DNA of 64,000 nucleotides from Chloroflexota bacterium (GTDB lineage: Bacteria; Chloroflexota; Anaerolineae; UBA7937; B3-Chlor). Made by a program: the position numbers and the translations under genes. Below the pieces are notes generated by a model. It searched no databases. It saw only the letters and a list, made by a program, of their open reading frames with translations, and was not told the origin of the DNA. The stretch covers positions 1-64,000 of the forward strand of contig JAUVXJ010000009.1 in the NCBI GenBank assembly GCA_030603665.1, read 5' to 3'. Positions 19,292 through 27,643 of the stretch are shown piece by piece (the first letter of the stretch is position 1; each line of letters opens with the position of its first letter).

Positions 19292-19301
19292 TCGTTTGAC
19301 T
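19286..19301. promoter_or_regulatory. Palindrome joining divergent -35 boxes (AGTCAA-N4-TTGACT)
   Basis: A perfect 6-bp inverted repeat with a 4-base spacer lies midway between the UbiA pair and tlyA. One arm is the -35 of the minus-strand promoter; the other arm is a TTGACT facing tlyA, whose -10 is weak (TAGCTT at 19319). It could be a shared operator. This is inference from symmetry. Confidence 0.45.
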
Positions 19302-19330
19302 TTTGCCGTGCAGGGGGTTAGCTTTGGCTC

Positions 19331-20122
19331 ATGGATAAGGTTCGGCTCGATACGCTGCTCATCGAGAGAGGACTGGCCGAAAGCTGGCACAAAGCTCAGG
19401 GTCTGATTATGGCTGGCCAGGTGCTGGTGGACGGTCAGGTGGCGGACAAGCCCGGAAAGCAGATCCCGGAAGGCGCGCAGGTGATCATTCGTGAGGGCCT
19501 TCCGTATGCCAGCAGAGGGGGTCTCAAGCTCGAACACGCCCTCGCCTGCTTCGAGATAGATGTCTCGCAGAAGGCCGCGGTGGACGTTGGGGCCTCTACA
19601 GGGGGCTTCACCGACTGTCTCTTGCAGCGGGGTGTGCGGCAAGTCTATGCCATCGATGTGGGGTACGGTCAATTGGCCTGGCAACTGCGCCAGGATCCCC
19701 GAGTGGTTGTGCTGGAGCGAACGAACATACGTCATCTGAAGAGCCTCCCTGAGCCTCTGGAGCTGGCGACCATAGATGTGTCCTTTATCTCTCTGGAGTT
19801 GGTCCTGCCCCCGGTCGTGAAGCTACTGCAGCCCCGAGGAGAAATCCTGGCCCTCATCAAGCCCCAGTTCGAGGCCAGACGGGACCAGGTCGAGAAAGGT
19901 GGAGTGGTGAGAGACGCGGCGGTGCACAGGCTTGTATTGGAGAAGATCATCAGACGAGCGATGGAAGAGGAGCTCCGGGTACGGGGCTTGACGCCGGTTC
20001 CATTGAGAGGTCCTGCGGGGAATGTGGAGTTCTTCATCCATCTCAGCCGGGATCAGCGGCTGGACAACATCCACATCGAGGAAGCCCTGGACGCCTGTCT
20101 GGGCCAGGCGGAGACCATCTAG
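19331..20122 (+). CDS. tlyA: TlyA-family rRNA (cytidine-2'-O)-methyltransferase
   Basis: Encodes 263 residues. An S4 RNA-binding domain (about residues 3-60, MDKVRLDTLLIERGLA) precedes an FtsJ-like methyltransferase fold with the SAM loop DVGASTGGFTDCLLQRG. The catalytic Lys-Asp-Lys-Glu set is compatible with AIDVGYGQLAW, DVSFISL and LIKPQFE. TlyA methylates 16S/23S rRNA and its presence can sensitise to capreomycin; haemolysin activity is an old annotation. No good ribosome site precedes ATG 19331. It diverges from the UbiA pair. Confidence 0.9.
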   Translation: MDKVRLDTLLIERGLAESWHKAQGLIMAGQVLVDGQVADKPGKQIPEGAQVIIREGLPYASRGGLKLEHALACFEIDVSQKAAVDVGASTGGFTDCLLQRGVRQVYAIDVGYGQLAWQLRQDPRVVVLERTNIRHLKSLPEPLELATIDVSFISLELVLPPVVKLLQPRGEILALIKPQFEARRDQVEKGGVVRDAAVHRLVLEKIIRRAMEEELRVRGLTPVPLRGPAGNVEFFIHLSRDQRLDNIHIEEALDACLGQAETI

Positions 20123-20139
20123 CAGTTTGGCTCTGAGCT

Positions 20140-20583
20140 GTGCGCGAGGAAGAGCGGCCATTGGAAATCAGCGAAGTAGATCGACAAGAGATAGAGGACT
20201 TCCTTCAGCAGCAATGGAGGTCCGTCAATGAGCGCATGTTCGGCCGCTATGATGCGGGGATGTGGGACGTGGGACGCCACGCGCTGGGGGCCTACGACGA
20301 TGGCAGGATCGTGGGCGCCGCTTTGTTCAAGATCGAAGCGGGCCTGGGAAAGGTAGGTCAGGTCATCACGGCCGCTGACTGTCGTAGACATGGCATAGGA
20401 CAGGCCCTCATGGCGAGGGTTGAGGAGATCTGCCGCCGCGAGGGATGTCACAAGCTCAGTCTGAAGACCTACTGGAACTCCGAGGCGCAGCGCTTCTATC
20501 AGAAGCAGGGGTATGTGGTGGAGGCCATCCTGCGTCGCGACTTGCACGGCATTGACATGTGCCAGATGTGCAAGTTCCTGTGA
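20140..20583 (+). CDS. GNAT-family acetyltransferase-like protein
   Basis: Encodes 147 residues from GTG at 20140, or 140 from TTG at 20161, which has GAGGAAGAG just upstream and is the more likely start. The acetyl-CoA loop motif reads CRRHGIGQALMARVEEICRREG, split as R-x2-GIG-x-A, and NSEAQRFYQKQGYVVE is the typical C-terminal GNAT motif. Substrate unknown. It starts 17 bases after tlyA and is probably co-transcribed. Confidence 0.8.
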   Translation: MREEERPLEISEVDRQEIEDFLQQQWRSVNERMFGRYDAGMWDVGRHALGAYDDGRIVGAALFKIEAGLGKVGQVITAADCRRHGIGQALMARVEEICRREGCHKLSLKTYWNSEAQRFYQKQGYVVEAILRRDLHGIDMCQMCKFL

Positions 20584-20690
20584 GGGCAGTGTTCACAGCG
20601 ACCCCATGAGGCACCTGTCCTGTTCTACCGGCCACGCCGCTCGATGGTGAGGGCTGTCTCCTCAAGTGTCGGGACGTGCACGCATCATAT

Positions 20691-20725
20691 CCTGTTGTGG
20701 CAGAGCGACCGCCCTGCCACACAGG
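20691..20725 (+). terminator. Terminator-like hairpin after the GNAT gene
   Basis: CCTGTTGTGGCAG at 20691-20703 pairs with CTGCCACACAGG at 20714-20725 with one bulged base. No U-tract follows, so intrinsic termination would be weak. It lies about 110 bases after the GNAT stop and 85 bases before the next promoter. Confidence 0.4.
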
Positions 20726-20810
20726 GCACGTGTGCGATTCCAGTCCCCGCCGTACCGCCCATTCGCCAGGGAGGCCCCGCGTTAATCGGAGCCCTGGTCA
20801 CGTGCCACCA

Positions 20811-20839
20811 TTGACAAAGGCCTCAACGTACTCTAAAAT
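20811..20839 (+). promoter_or_regulatory. Strong sigma-70 promoter for the antiporter-like operon
   Basis: TTGACA (20811-20816) and TAAAAT (20834-20839) are 17 bases apart. The predicted start near 20846 leaves a 25-base leader containing AGGAGAG at 20861-20867 before ATG 20871. Confidence 0.85.
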
Positions 20840-20870
20840 TGCCTCCGATTAGTTGGCCACAGGAGAGATC

Positions 20871-22562
20871 ATGCCTCTCATAACCCCCCTCTGCCCTATC
20901 ATCATCCTCATCCTGGGAGCCGTTGTCCTGCCACTGGTAGGGAGGATAGTCAGGGTCAGGATCGCACAGGTGTTGGCGCTCGTCGTGGCGGCCAGTTGCC
21001 TCGCCTCCTGCCTGCTGCTGTACTGGGACCAGCCGACCACGTGGGCCGCGGATCTCTGGCGTCCTTCATCTCTGTTCGCAGTGGAGCTGGGGTACCGCGC
21101 GGATGGTCTGTCATTGGGGTTCTTGTTGATTACAGCCGGCATCGCGATGATAGCTGTTCTTTCTGCCAATTCATCTCTCGATTCGGAGCACAGCCAGGCT
21201 GAGCCCTATGGTGCACTATTCCTCCTCATGGCGGGCGCATTCAGTGTCATGCTCTCCGCCAACCTGGTTACGATGTGCCTCAGCTGGGGGCTTCTTGACC
21301 TTGGATTGCTGACAGTCACTGCCATTGCACACGGTGGACGGAGAGCCTCTCGAACCGGACTGAGACTGCTGCTGGTGAACTACCTGGGAGGGGTGGCTCT
21401 GCTGGCAGCCCTCCTGGTGTTCCAGGGACAGGGCCAGACCTTCTCCCTTCAGGCAGCGGCTCTCCCCACGAAGGTCATCTCGCTGGCAATGCTGGCTGCC
21501 CTGGTGCGCCTGGGGCTGTATCCAACGTTTGTTGCCCTGCCGTCGAGCGTTGATATGAAGCTACCCACCCTGATCCTGTGGCACATAGTCCCTGTGAGCG
21601 TGGGAGGATACGTGCTGGCTCGCGTTCTTGGCCTGACTGCGGTGGCATCGTTGCCTGGCCAGGAACTTGCCCTGGTTCTGGGGAGCCTGGCCGTCATTCT
21701 CAGTCCCTTTCCTCTGTGGTTTGCGAGCAATCTCAGAAGCATGGCCCCCTTCCTTGTGTTGAACCAGGTGGGCCACATGGCTCTAGCGGCCGCCGTCGCC
21801 GCGCCGTATTCTGCCGCCATCATAGCATCACAGGCCGTCACCCTGGTGCTTGCTCTCAGCCTGTTGCTCCTGAGTCAACACACTGCTGATGCCTCCATGC
21901 CGCGCAAGTATCAGGTCTGGAAGCGGTGCTGCGTGTTGGTGGCCTTCGCGTCCCTAGCGGCCACACCTCTTACGCTGGGGTTCGTGAGCCGCCAGCTGCT
22001 GTACCAATCCCTGCTAGAGTCCGGGCTCGCTCCTCTCATCCTCCTGAGCTTGCTGGCCAATAGCTTGGTGGCTGCTCCCTTCTTGAAGGTAGGTCTGGAG
22101 CAACCGTCAGAGCAGGCAGGTGGAGACAAAACGCCTGCTCTCCTGCTGGGTAGCCTGACAGCGCTGGCTGTGCCGTTGGTCCTTTGGGGCATCCACCCTC
22201 CATCTCTGGGGCTGTTGATGGGACCACAAAGCTCGCTGGCGGCTTGGCCCGTCCTGACAGATCTTGTCTACTCAGCTGGGACCCCCTGGCCAGCGATGCT
22301 ATTCTTGGGCAATCTCCTGTCGCTGGCTGCGGGATATCTCTTGTACCGCAACGGGGAGACCATCGTGGCCCGGGCCGGGATATCCCTGGAGACGCTTCAG
22401 ACAGTTGCGCAGATGGAGTGGCTCTTTCGTGCCGTCGACTGGACGGGGCAGAGGGCGGCGGCCGTCCTGGAACAGGTGGCAGGCTTCTTCGAGGACACTC
22501 GCTCTCCAGGTTGGATTCTGGTATTCGCGACCCTTGTCACTCTCCTGCTCTTGACTATCTGA
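20871..22562 (+). CDS. Complex I antiporter-like membrane subunit (NuoL/M/N, MrpA/D-type)
   Basis: Encodes 563 residues, almost all hydrophobic, with roughly 14 membrane segments. The N-terminal VELGYRADGLSLGFLLI and the SWGLLDLG region resemble the proton-transporting module shared by NuoL, NuoM, NuoN, HyfB and MrpD. ATG 20871 follows AGGAGAG; an upstream TTG at 20853 is unlikely. It begins a three-gene set with no hydrophilic (NADH, formate or hydrogenase) subunits nearby. The usual key charged residues cannot be assigned without an alignment. It could be part of an Mrp-like antiporter or a dispersed respiratory complex. Confidence 0.75.
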   Translation: MPLITPLCPIIILILGAVVLPLVGRIVRVRIAQVLALVVAASCLASCLLLYWDQPTTWAADLWRPSSLFAVELGYRADGLSLGFLLITAGIAMIAVLSANSSLDSEHSQAEPYGALFLLMAGAFSVMLSANLVTMCLSWGLLDLGLLTVTAIAHGGRRASRTGLRLLLVNYLGGVALLAALLVFQGQGQTFSLQAAALPTKVISLAMLAALVRLGLYPTFVALPSSVDMKLPTLILWHIVPVSVGGYVLARVLGLTAVASLPGQELALVLGSLAVILSPFPLWFASNLRSMAPFLVLNQVGHMALAAAVAAPYSAAIIASQAVTLVLALSLLLLSQHTADASMPRKYQVWKRCCVLVAFASLAATPLTLGFVSRQLLYQSLLESGLAPLILLSLLANSLVAAPFLKVGLEQPSEQAGGDKTPALLLGSLTALAVPLVLWGIHPPSLGLLMGPQSSLAAWPVLTDLVYSAGTPWPAMLFLGNLLSLAAGYLLYRNGETIVARAGISLETLQTVAQMEWLFRAVDWTGQRAAAVLEQVAGFFEDTRSPGWILVFATLVTLLLLTI

Positions 22563-22571
22563 GAGACTGAG

Positions 22572-23237
22572 ATGGACACACTTCAAGACCTTTTCTTGGC
22601 TCTGGCCAGCCTTTCCCACTTGGAGCTGATGCTGGGACTGCTCATCACGGGCACAGTGATCATTGTTCTTGAGGACTGGAGGCTGAATCTGTGGGCTTTG
22701 ATGGCCCAAGTTGTGTTGGTGGGAGTGCTTCTGGTCAGGGTGATGCCGCTCCAGGTGGCGCTCGTCAAGATCATCGTCGGAGGCATGGTCTGTGTCATTC
22801 TGTACCTCACGGCCCGGAGAGTGCAGTGGGGAGGGGAGTTGGCGGCTACCCACGGCTCCCACGATGCGCGCACGGCCGGGCGAGAGGTCTTCACCATGAA
22901 TCTGTGGTTCAGACTCCTTGTAGCCCTGCTGGTCGCGGTAGTCACCTACGCTCTGGGGAGCAGGCACCCCTTCGTGGTTCAGCCGCAAGGCATCTCTCAG
23001 GCTTGCTACTGGCTGGTTGGGATCGGCCTCCTCACAGTCGTCCTGACCACGGATATCTTCAAGGTCGGCCTGGGCCTGATCACTTTCCAGGCTGGCTTCG
23101 GGATACTCCTGGCCACTTTCGAGAACAGTCTTAGCGTGGCCGCGCTGGTGGGAGTGGTCGATATCCTCATCGCTCTGGCCATAGCGTACCTTACCTCGGC
23201 TCAGATGGCCTTCACCGTCGAGGACGATACGGCATGA
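22572..23237 (+). CDS. Small membrane subunit, HyfE/NuoK/MrpC-like
   Basis: Encodes 221 residues with about seven membrane segments. The second half (LTTDIFKVGLGLITFQAGFGILLATFENSL) resembles the NuoK/HyfE type of small subunit that pairs with antiporter-like subunits. The first 85 residues form a separate membrane bundle. It starts 9 bases after the previous gene and overlaps the next by 4, so the three are translated together. Assignment rests on architecture and context more than on strong motifs. Confidence 0.65.
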   Translation: MDTLQDLFLALASLSHLELMLGLLITGTVIIVLEDWRLNLWALMAQVVLVGVLLVRVMPLQVALVKIIVGGMVCVILYLTARRVQWGGELAATHGSHDARTAGREVFTMNLWFRLLVALLVAVVTYALGSRHPFVVQPQGISQACYWLVGIGLLTVVLTTDIFKVGLGLITFQAGFGILLATFENSLSVAALVGVVDILIALAIAYLTSAQMAFTVEDDTA

Positions 23238-24595
23238 ATTTGCTACTTCTGGTCTTTCTTCCGCTCGGCGCCGCCGGCCCAGTCTATCTATTAAGGCGCT
23301 ACTGGAGTGCTGCTGTCGCTGCCTCTCTGGCGACGGTGGTGGCGCTGATAGCTATCTGCGGTCGCGCACAGCTTGGTGAGCCAGCGTACCTCCTGGGAAG
23401 GGAACTGGTCCTGGATGATTTCCATCGCTTCCTTCTGATCCTCTTTTACGTCCTGTCCAGCCTCATGATCGTCTACGCCTGGCGGCAACCACAGGGATGG
23501 GCGTTCTGTCCTTCCCTGTTGGCCATCATGGGTCTTCTCAGTGGAGCGATGATGATTCGTACCTTCCTCATCGCCGTTCTGCTTCTGGAGATGGCAGGAC
23601 TGATCTTCGTCTTCATGATCCACGGCCGGCGTCCCGCCCCAATTGGGGCGGCGATCAGCTACCTGGTTCCCCTTGTCGTGGCAGCCCCTTGCCTACTCAT
23701 CCTGCCATGGCTGACAGAGAGCTACACGCTGCACCCCGAGGATCTGCTGCTGATTCGATTCACTGTGATTGCCGTGTCCATCGGCTTTGGTATCCTACTG
23801 GCGGCAGCGCCCTTCCACTCGTGGTTGCCCGGAGTGGTAGAGGGCGCTCCCCCGATGGCGGGTGCACTATTGATCTGCATCTTCAGTCAGGTGCATTTGG
23901 CTCTCTTGATAGGTGTGCTCAGGGACAATCTCTGGTTAACGGCGGACTCACCGATGTTGTTGGTGATCACCGGCTGCGGCCTGTTGACGGCCCTGGTCGG
24001 CGGCCTGTTCGCCTTCGCGCAGCGGCAGCCGGGGCGTCTGCTGGCCTATGCCGCAATCAGTAACATGGGGTTCGTGCTGGTGGCTCTGGGAACGGGATCG
24101 GCGTGGGGCATCACCAGCGCTGTGGCACACTCGGTTACTCGCTCTCTGACGGTGCTCCTGGTAGCCATGAGTCTGGGGGCGGTGCGCACCCACCTGCGGC
24201 GCGAAACGGGATCCTCGCTGCAAGAGGCGCTGAGATGGGCACCGGGCGGCGTCTTGGGTTACATCGCCGGCGGCCTGGCCTTGGGAGGCTTTCCCTTGTT
24301 CAACGGCTTCGCCACCCGCTGGCTGATCTACCGATCTCTGCCTCAGCACGATGCCCTCTTCCTGGGCGTCCTTGTGCTGTCAGGGGTAGGTGTGGTGCTG
24401 GGGTATCTGCGATCACTGTCCACGATGCTCCAGCCATCGCCGGAGATGAGTGAGGATCGCGAGCCACTGCCGGTCACGGTGCTCATCCTGTCATTGGTAG
24501 GCTTGTGTTTGCTCCTCGGGCTGCTTCCTGGGCTATTGGTGACCCCACTGCATGACATGCTGCTGGCGAGTGGTCTTGTGAATGCGGGCCTGTGA
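23234..24595 (+). CDS. Complex I antiporter-like membrane subunit (NuoN/MrpD-type)
   Basis: Encodes 453 residues with about 13-14 membrane segments. AAPFHSWLPGVVEGAPPMAGALL, the LLAYAAISNMGFVLVALG helix and the GGFPLFNGFATRWLIYRSL segment are signatures of the proton-conducting antiporter fold. This is the clearest member of the set. The ATGA overlap with the preceding gene shows coupling. A catalytic partner is not encoded in the window. Confidence 0.85.
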   Translation: MNLLLLVFLPLGAAGPVYLLRRYWSAAVAASLATVVALIAICGRAQLGEPAYLLGRELVLDDFHRFLLILFYVLSSLMIVYAWRQPQGWAFCPSLLAIMGLLSGAMMIRTFLIAVLLLEMAGLIFVFMIHGRRPAPIGAAISYLVPLVVAAPCLLILPWLTESYTLHPEDLLLIRFTVIAVSIGFGILLAAAPFHSWLPGVVEGAPPMAGALLICIFSQVHLALLIGVLRDNLWLTADSPMLLVITGCGLLTALVGGLFAFAQRQPGRLLAYAAISNMGFVLVALGTGSAWGITSAVAHSVTRSLTVLLVAMSLGAVRTHLRRETGSSLQEALRWAPGGVLGYIAGGLALGGFPLFNGFATRWLIYRSLPQHDALFLGVLVLSGVGVVLGYLRSLSTMLQPSPEMSEDREPLPVTVLILSLVGLCLLLGLLPGLLVTPLHDMLLASGLVNAGL

Positions 24596-24712
24596 TGGTG
24601 GCGAGCGCCCGCAAGGCCACAGTACTGCTGTGTGACCTACGGTTGCATTCTCCTCCGGTGGCCTTAGACCTGATGCAGCCAACTTTTGGTAGACCCTTGG
24701 GCGACCGTGATC

Positions 24713-24742
24713 TTGCCGGGGTGCTGCACACCAAGGTATAAT
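24713..24742 (+). promoter_or_regulatory. Putative promoter for the TPR-like gene
   Basis: TTGCCG (24713-24718) and a perfect TATAAT (24737-24742) are 18 bases apart, 32 bases before ATG 24775. Confidence 0.6.
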
Positions 24743-24774
24743 AGGCTTCATTAGTAGAGGAGCTTCGACGGGCG

Positions 24775-25536
24775 ATGGCCGAGAATGTCCAGCAGGCTCT
24801 TGTCGGTCTGGCCGAGCAAGCGCTGAAGGTGATGCTCGTGGCGCATCCGGACGCCTGTCGCGCCTGTCGCGCCGTCCAGCGGCGGATCTACGATCCGCTG
24901 GAGGCGCCGAGCTTGCCTCTGGAGGGGTGTCTCACGCCCCCCTGCCGGTGCCGGTACGAAGCCTATGATCCGAGAGCGGTAGTCTCCAAGTTGTTGAGTG
25001 CCGGCGTGGACGCGGTAGAAGAGCAAAGGCTGGAGGAGGCCAGAGAGCTACTCTATCAGGTGATCGATCTCGACGAGCGGAATGAGAAGGCCTGGCTGTG
25101 GCTGAGCGGGGTGGTGGAGGGAATAGACGAGCGCATTATCTGCCTGGAGAACGTGGTAGCCATCAACCCCCATCATGAACCGGCGAGCCAAGGCCTCCGG
25201 CATCTGCAGGCGCAAAGACGGGAACTGGGCGCCGGCCAGAATACGGCTCGGAAGATCAAAGAGGCCAGAGAAGCAATCGATCACATCAGGGCCAGTCAGC
25301 CGAGAGTACTGACTCTTAGTGAAGCACCGGAGGTGCCTCCGAGGCCTTCGAGCGCAGCGACGTACAGTAGCCGGGCCGCGAGCGCGCAGCCCGTGAGGGT
25401 GCCCACAGGACAAGTCACGGGGACGCAAGAACCTCCTGTCAGCTTTGCCATCGTCTTCCTAGCCGTTCTCCTGGCGGTGCTGCTTCTGATCCTCATCGGG
25501 GCGGCACTGTTATCCTTGGGCAACCTTCTGAGGTAG
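24775..25536 (+). CDS. Cys-rich/TPR-like membrane-anchored protein
   Basis: Encodes 253 residues of unrecognised function. The N-terminal third has clustered cysteines (CRACRA, then CLTPPCRC) that could bind metal. Residues about 75-150 look like two TPR-type helix pairs (ARELLYQVIDLDERNEKAWLWLSGV), a pattern common in Chloroflexota proteins. A Pro/Ser linker then leads to one membrane segment at about 220-245 and a short tail, so the bulk is probably cytosolic with a C-terminal anchor. It has its own promoter and ends 3 bases before the next gene. Confidence 0.7.
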   Translation: MAENVQQALVGLAEQALKVMLVAHPDACRACRAVQRRIYDPLEAPSLPLEGCLTPPCRCRYEAYDPRAVVSKLLSAGVDAVEEQRLEEARELLYQVIDLDERNEKAWLWLSGVVEGIDERIICLENVVAINPHHEPASQGLRHLQAQRRELGAGQNTARKIKEAREAIDHIRASQPRVLTLSEAPEVPPRPSSAATYSSRAASAQPVRVPTGQVTGTQEPPVSFAIVFLAVLLAVLLLILIGAALLSLGNLLR

Positions 25537-25539
25537 AGC

Positions 25540-26250
25540 ATGAAATCCAGGTCAAAGCTGGCTCTCGTGATAGGCGGTATTGTCGGAGGCTCATTGCTGG
25601 CCTTCTGCTGTGGCCTGGTTCTCACGGTGACGGTCATCATCCCGGCCAGAGAGGGAAGAGGACCGCTATCCTGGCCGACCGGTGTGCCAGTCACCGTGGC
25701 CTCGCCCTCGGTGGTCGTGGGCCCCGTGGCTCGCAGCACTCCTATCGCCCCATCCCCCACGGCGACCTACTCCATCATCATTTCCAGCCCTACGCCCGGC
25801 GGTTCTGTGTCCAGCCCCGCACCCACCGCGACGGTCCCGACCGCTGAGCAGACCGCCACGCTGCCCCCGCCGCCCCCGCCGACCGCAACCCCTAGGTACC
25901 CATTTTCCTATGTGGAGGGAAGCAGGTTGGAGGAGTTGCAGTGTGCCCATCCGTACCTCCAGGGCTGGGTGAAAGCGGCTGATGGATCTCCGTTGAACGG
26001 CGCTACCGTCCAGTGGCAGCACTGGAACAACACGGAGCATGCCATCAGTGGAGATCTCCAGTTTCTGTGGCAACCCGGGGAGTTCAAGTTCACCTACTAC
26101 CCCAAGAACCCGGGCACGGAGACGGATTTCGTCCTCCAGGTGGTGGAAAGCGCAGACAATCCGGCTCCTCTGTCGGAGCCGCTGATGATCCACTACGCGG
26201 GCTGCGCCACCATGGGTCAGATCACGAACATCGTCTTCAAGCAGCACTAG
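25540..26250 (+). CDS. Secreted/anchored Ig-like surface protein
   Basis: Encodes 236 residues. Basic MKSRSKLAL then a hydrophobic segment (about residues 6-32) make a signal anchor. Residues 45-120 are a Thr/Pro/Ser-rich stalk (TATPR type). The last 105 residues form a beta-rich domain starting LQGWVKAADGSPLNGATVQW, like carboxypeptidase-regulatory or Ig-like folds. Function unknown. It probably works with the upstream TPR-like protein, with which it shares an operon. Confidence 0.7.
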   Translation: MKSRSKLALVIGGIVGGSLLAFCCGLVLTVTVIIPAREGRGPLSWPTGVPVTVASPSVVVGPVARSTPIAPSPTATYSIIISSPTPGGSVSSPAPTATVPTAEQTATLPPPPPPTATPRYPFSYVEGSRLEELQCAHPYLQGWVKAADGSPLNGATVQWQHWNNTEHAISGDLQFLWQPGEFKFTYYPKNPGTETDFVLQVVESADNPAPLSEPLMIHYAGCATMGQITNIVFKQH

Positions 26251-26281
26251 GCGTGCGCGGCACCTCAGACGTGCGTCCCCC

Positions 26282-26794
26282 ATGAACTCCGAAGAAGAGC
26301 AGCGAGCACAGCCTGAGTACATTCACCCTCGACCCGCGCAGGAGAGAGAGGGTCTCAGTTCCGCCTTCTGGCTGCCGGACGAGGACCCGCAGCAGATCAT
26401 CGCCCGTGACCAGGCCACGATGGCCGAGCTGGGAATAGATCCTCAGCAATTGGCCCGCAAGATGGCGTGGGTCATAGAGTTGTCCCGACAGGACGAGCAC
26501 TACTGCAAGACCTTCACCCACGACAGGTTCACCATCTCCAGCGCCTACTATCGGATGATGGTGCCCTGCCCCCTTTGTGACGGCGCAGGCGGCAACGGCG
26601 AGCTGCTCGTTATCGACAACGTCACGAGAGAGGAACTCTACTTCCCCTCCATGATGCCCCACCTCGTATCCGTTCACCACTTCTTCGAGAGCCCCCGCAG
26701 TAGTTATCGGGTGTAGCCGAAGGAGGCAGAAAGGGTGCTCAGGCACCTCGCTGTGCCGGACGAGTTCGTATACCCTCCCAAGACACGGGGCTGA
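26282..26794 (+). pseudogene. Uncharacterised gene with an in-frame TAG
   Basis: The first frame encodes 144 residues to a TAG at 26714-26716. Reading on in the same frame gives 25 more coherent residues (PKEAERVLRHLAVPDEF and on) to TGA at 26792, so the stop looks like a point mutation in a gene of about 170 residues. A CPLCDG motif may bind metal. No Shine-Dalgarno is visible before ATG 26282. No family recognised. It lies next to another broken gene, which fits local decay. A sequencing error cannot be ruled out. Confidence 0.55.
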
Positions 26795-26854
26795 GTACAG
26801 TCTCTCAAGGCTGTATTGGCGAGCCTCGTAGGTCATTCCTCCTGCTGGGTTTTG

Positions 26855-27136
26855 CACGATCACCGGGAGATCTACGCCACGGGGCCGGATGGTGTTGGCC
26901 GCTGGTCGCTGACCGGTAGTTCGCTCTTGTTGGAGCGGCGGCCGAACAACGTTAGACCGGCATGGAGCCAGGATGGGAAGCACATCGCGTTCCTTTCGGA
27001 TCGGTCGGGCGAGTGGGAATTCTACGTGATGGACGCCGATGGAGGTGACCAGAGGCAGATCCTGGAGAACGTCACCAAGCAGTTGGATATCTATCACGCG
27101 GGAGGCAATGAGAGGGTCTTGTCCTGGGGCAGGTAG
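26855..27136 (+). pseudogene. 3' fragment of a PD40 (TolB-like) lipoprotein gene
   Basis: About 94 residues (from HDHREIYATGPDGVGRW to NERVLSWGR) closely match the C-terminus of the intact PD40 lipoprotein at 38304-39479, including RRPNNV and HIAFLSDRSGEWEFYVM. The signal peptide and most propeller blades are absent and the frame before 26855 is unrelated. It has no start signal. It is one of two such fragments in the window. Confidence 0.8.
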
Positions 27137-27219
27137 GTGCAGTATGTCCCAAACTACCGGGGCATAGGACTCCGCTTACACGGACCAGGGATCGGCCGGC
27201 CCGCTATGGCCTAGGGGAC

Positions 27220-27248
27220 TTGACAGCCTATGGATAGCACGGTATAAT
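27220..27248 (+). promoter_or_regulatory. Perfect consensus promoter of the toxin-antitoxin operon
   Basis: TTGACA (27220-27225), 17 bases, TATAAT (27243-27248). A TTTAGTTAGTTTAG quasi-repeat overlaps and follows the -10 and could be the autoregulation site of the antitoxin-toxin complex (inferred). Confidence 0.9.
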
Positions 27249-27289
27249 TTAGTTAGTTTAGCGATTATGGAGAGATAGGAGATGCGATC

Positions 27290-27643
27290 ATGGGGAGAGC
27301 TTTCAAGTTCGGGTTGAGCACACCGCCCAGGGAAATCAACGCCACGGACGCCAGCAACCATTTTGGCGCTCTTCTCGACGACGTTGCTGGGAAGGTCGGC
27401 CATTACGTGATCACTCGATTGGGCCGTCCCAGGGCGGTCATGCTCTCCATAGATGAGTACCGCGAGATCCTCGGTATCCTGGAGACCCTGGAAGAGCTCG
27501 ACGATGAGGAGTACATGGCTGGTATCCGTGAGGCCAGGGAGGACATCGCGCTGGGAAGGACGATGACGTTGGAGGAGCTTGACGAGAAGCTAGGACTGTC
27601 TGCTGTCCCTGTAGGCGAGGAGGCTCATGCCGCAGAGGTATGA
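27290..27643 (+). CDS. Phd/YefM-family antitoxin
   Basis: Encodes 117 residues from ATG 27290, 8 bases after AGGAG. The N-terminal half (REINATDASNHFGALLDDV, YVITRLGRPRAVMLSIDEY) is the Phd/YefM DNA-binding fold. The acidic C-terminal half (TLEELDDEEYMAGI and on) would wrap and neutralise the toxin. It overlaps the toxin by 17 bases, and the pair would repress its own promoter as in the family. Confidence 0.88.
   Translation: MGRAFKFGLSTPPREINATDASNHFGALLDDVAGKVGHYVITRLGRPRAVMLSIDEYREILGILETLEELDDEEYMAGIREAREDIALGRTMTLEELDEKLGLSAVPVGEEAHAAEV

Noticed and set aside
20691..20765. tRNA-like fold after the GNAT gene (possible anticodon stem and GATTCC)
   Set aside because: Position 33 would be C instead of U, the T-stem does not pair and no acceptor stem forms. 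Kept only as a hairpin.
26237..27097. 286-codon minus-strand frame opposite the interrupted gene and PD40 fragment
   Set aside because: The plus strand shows homology to the intact PD40 protein in frame, so the minus frame is a shadow.
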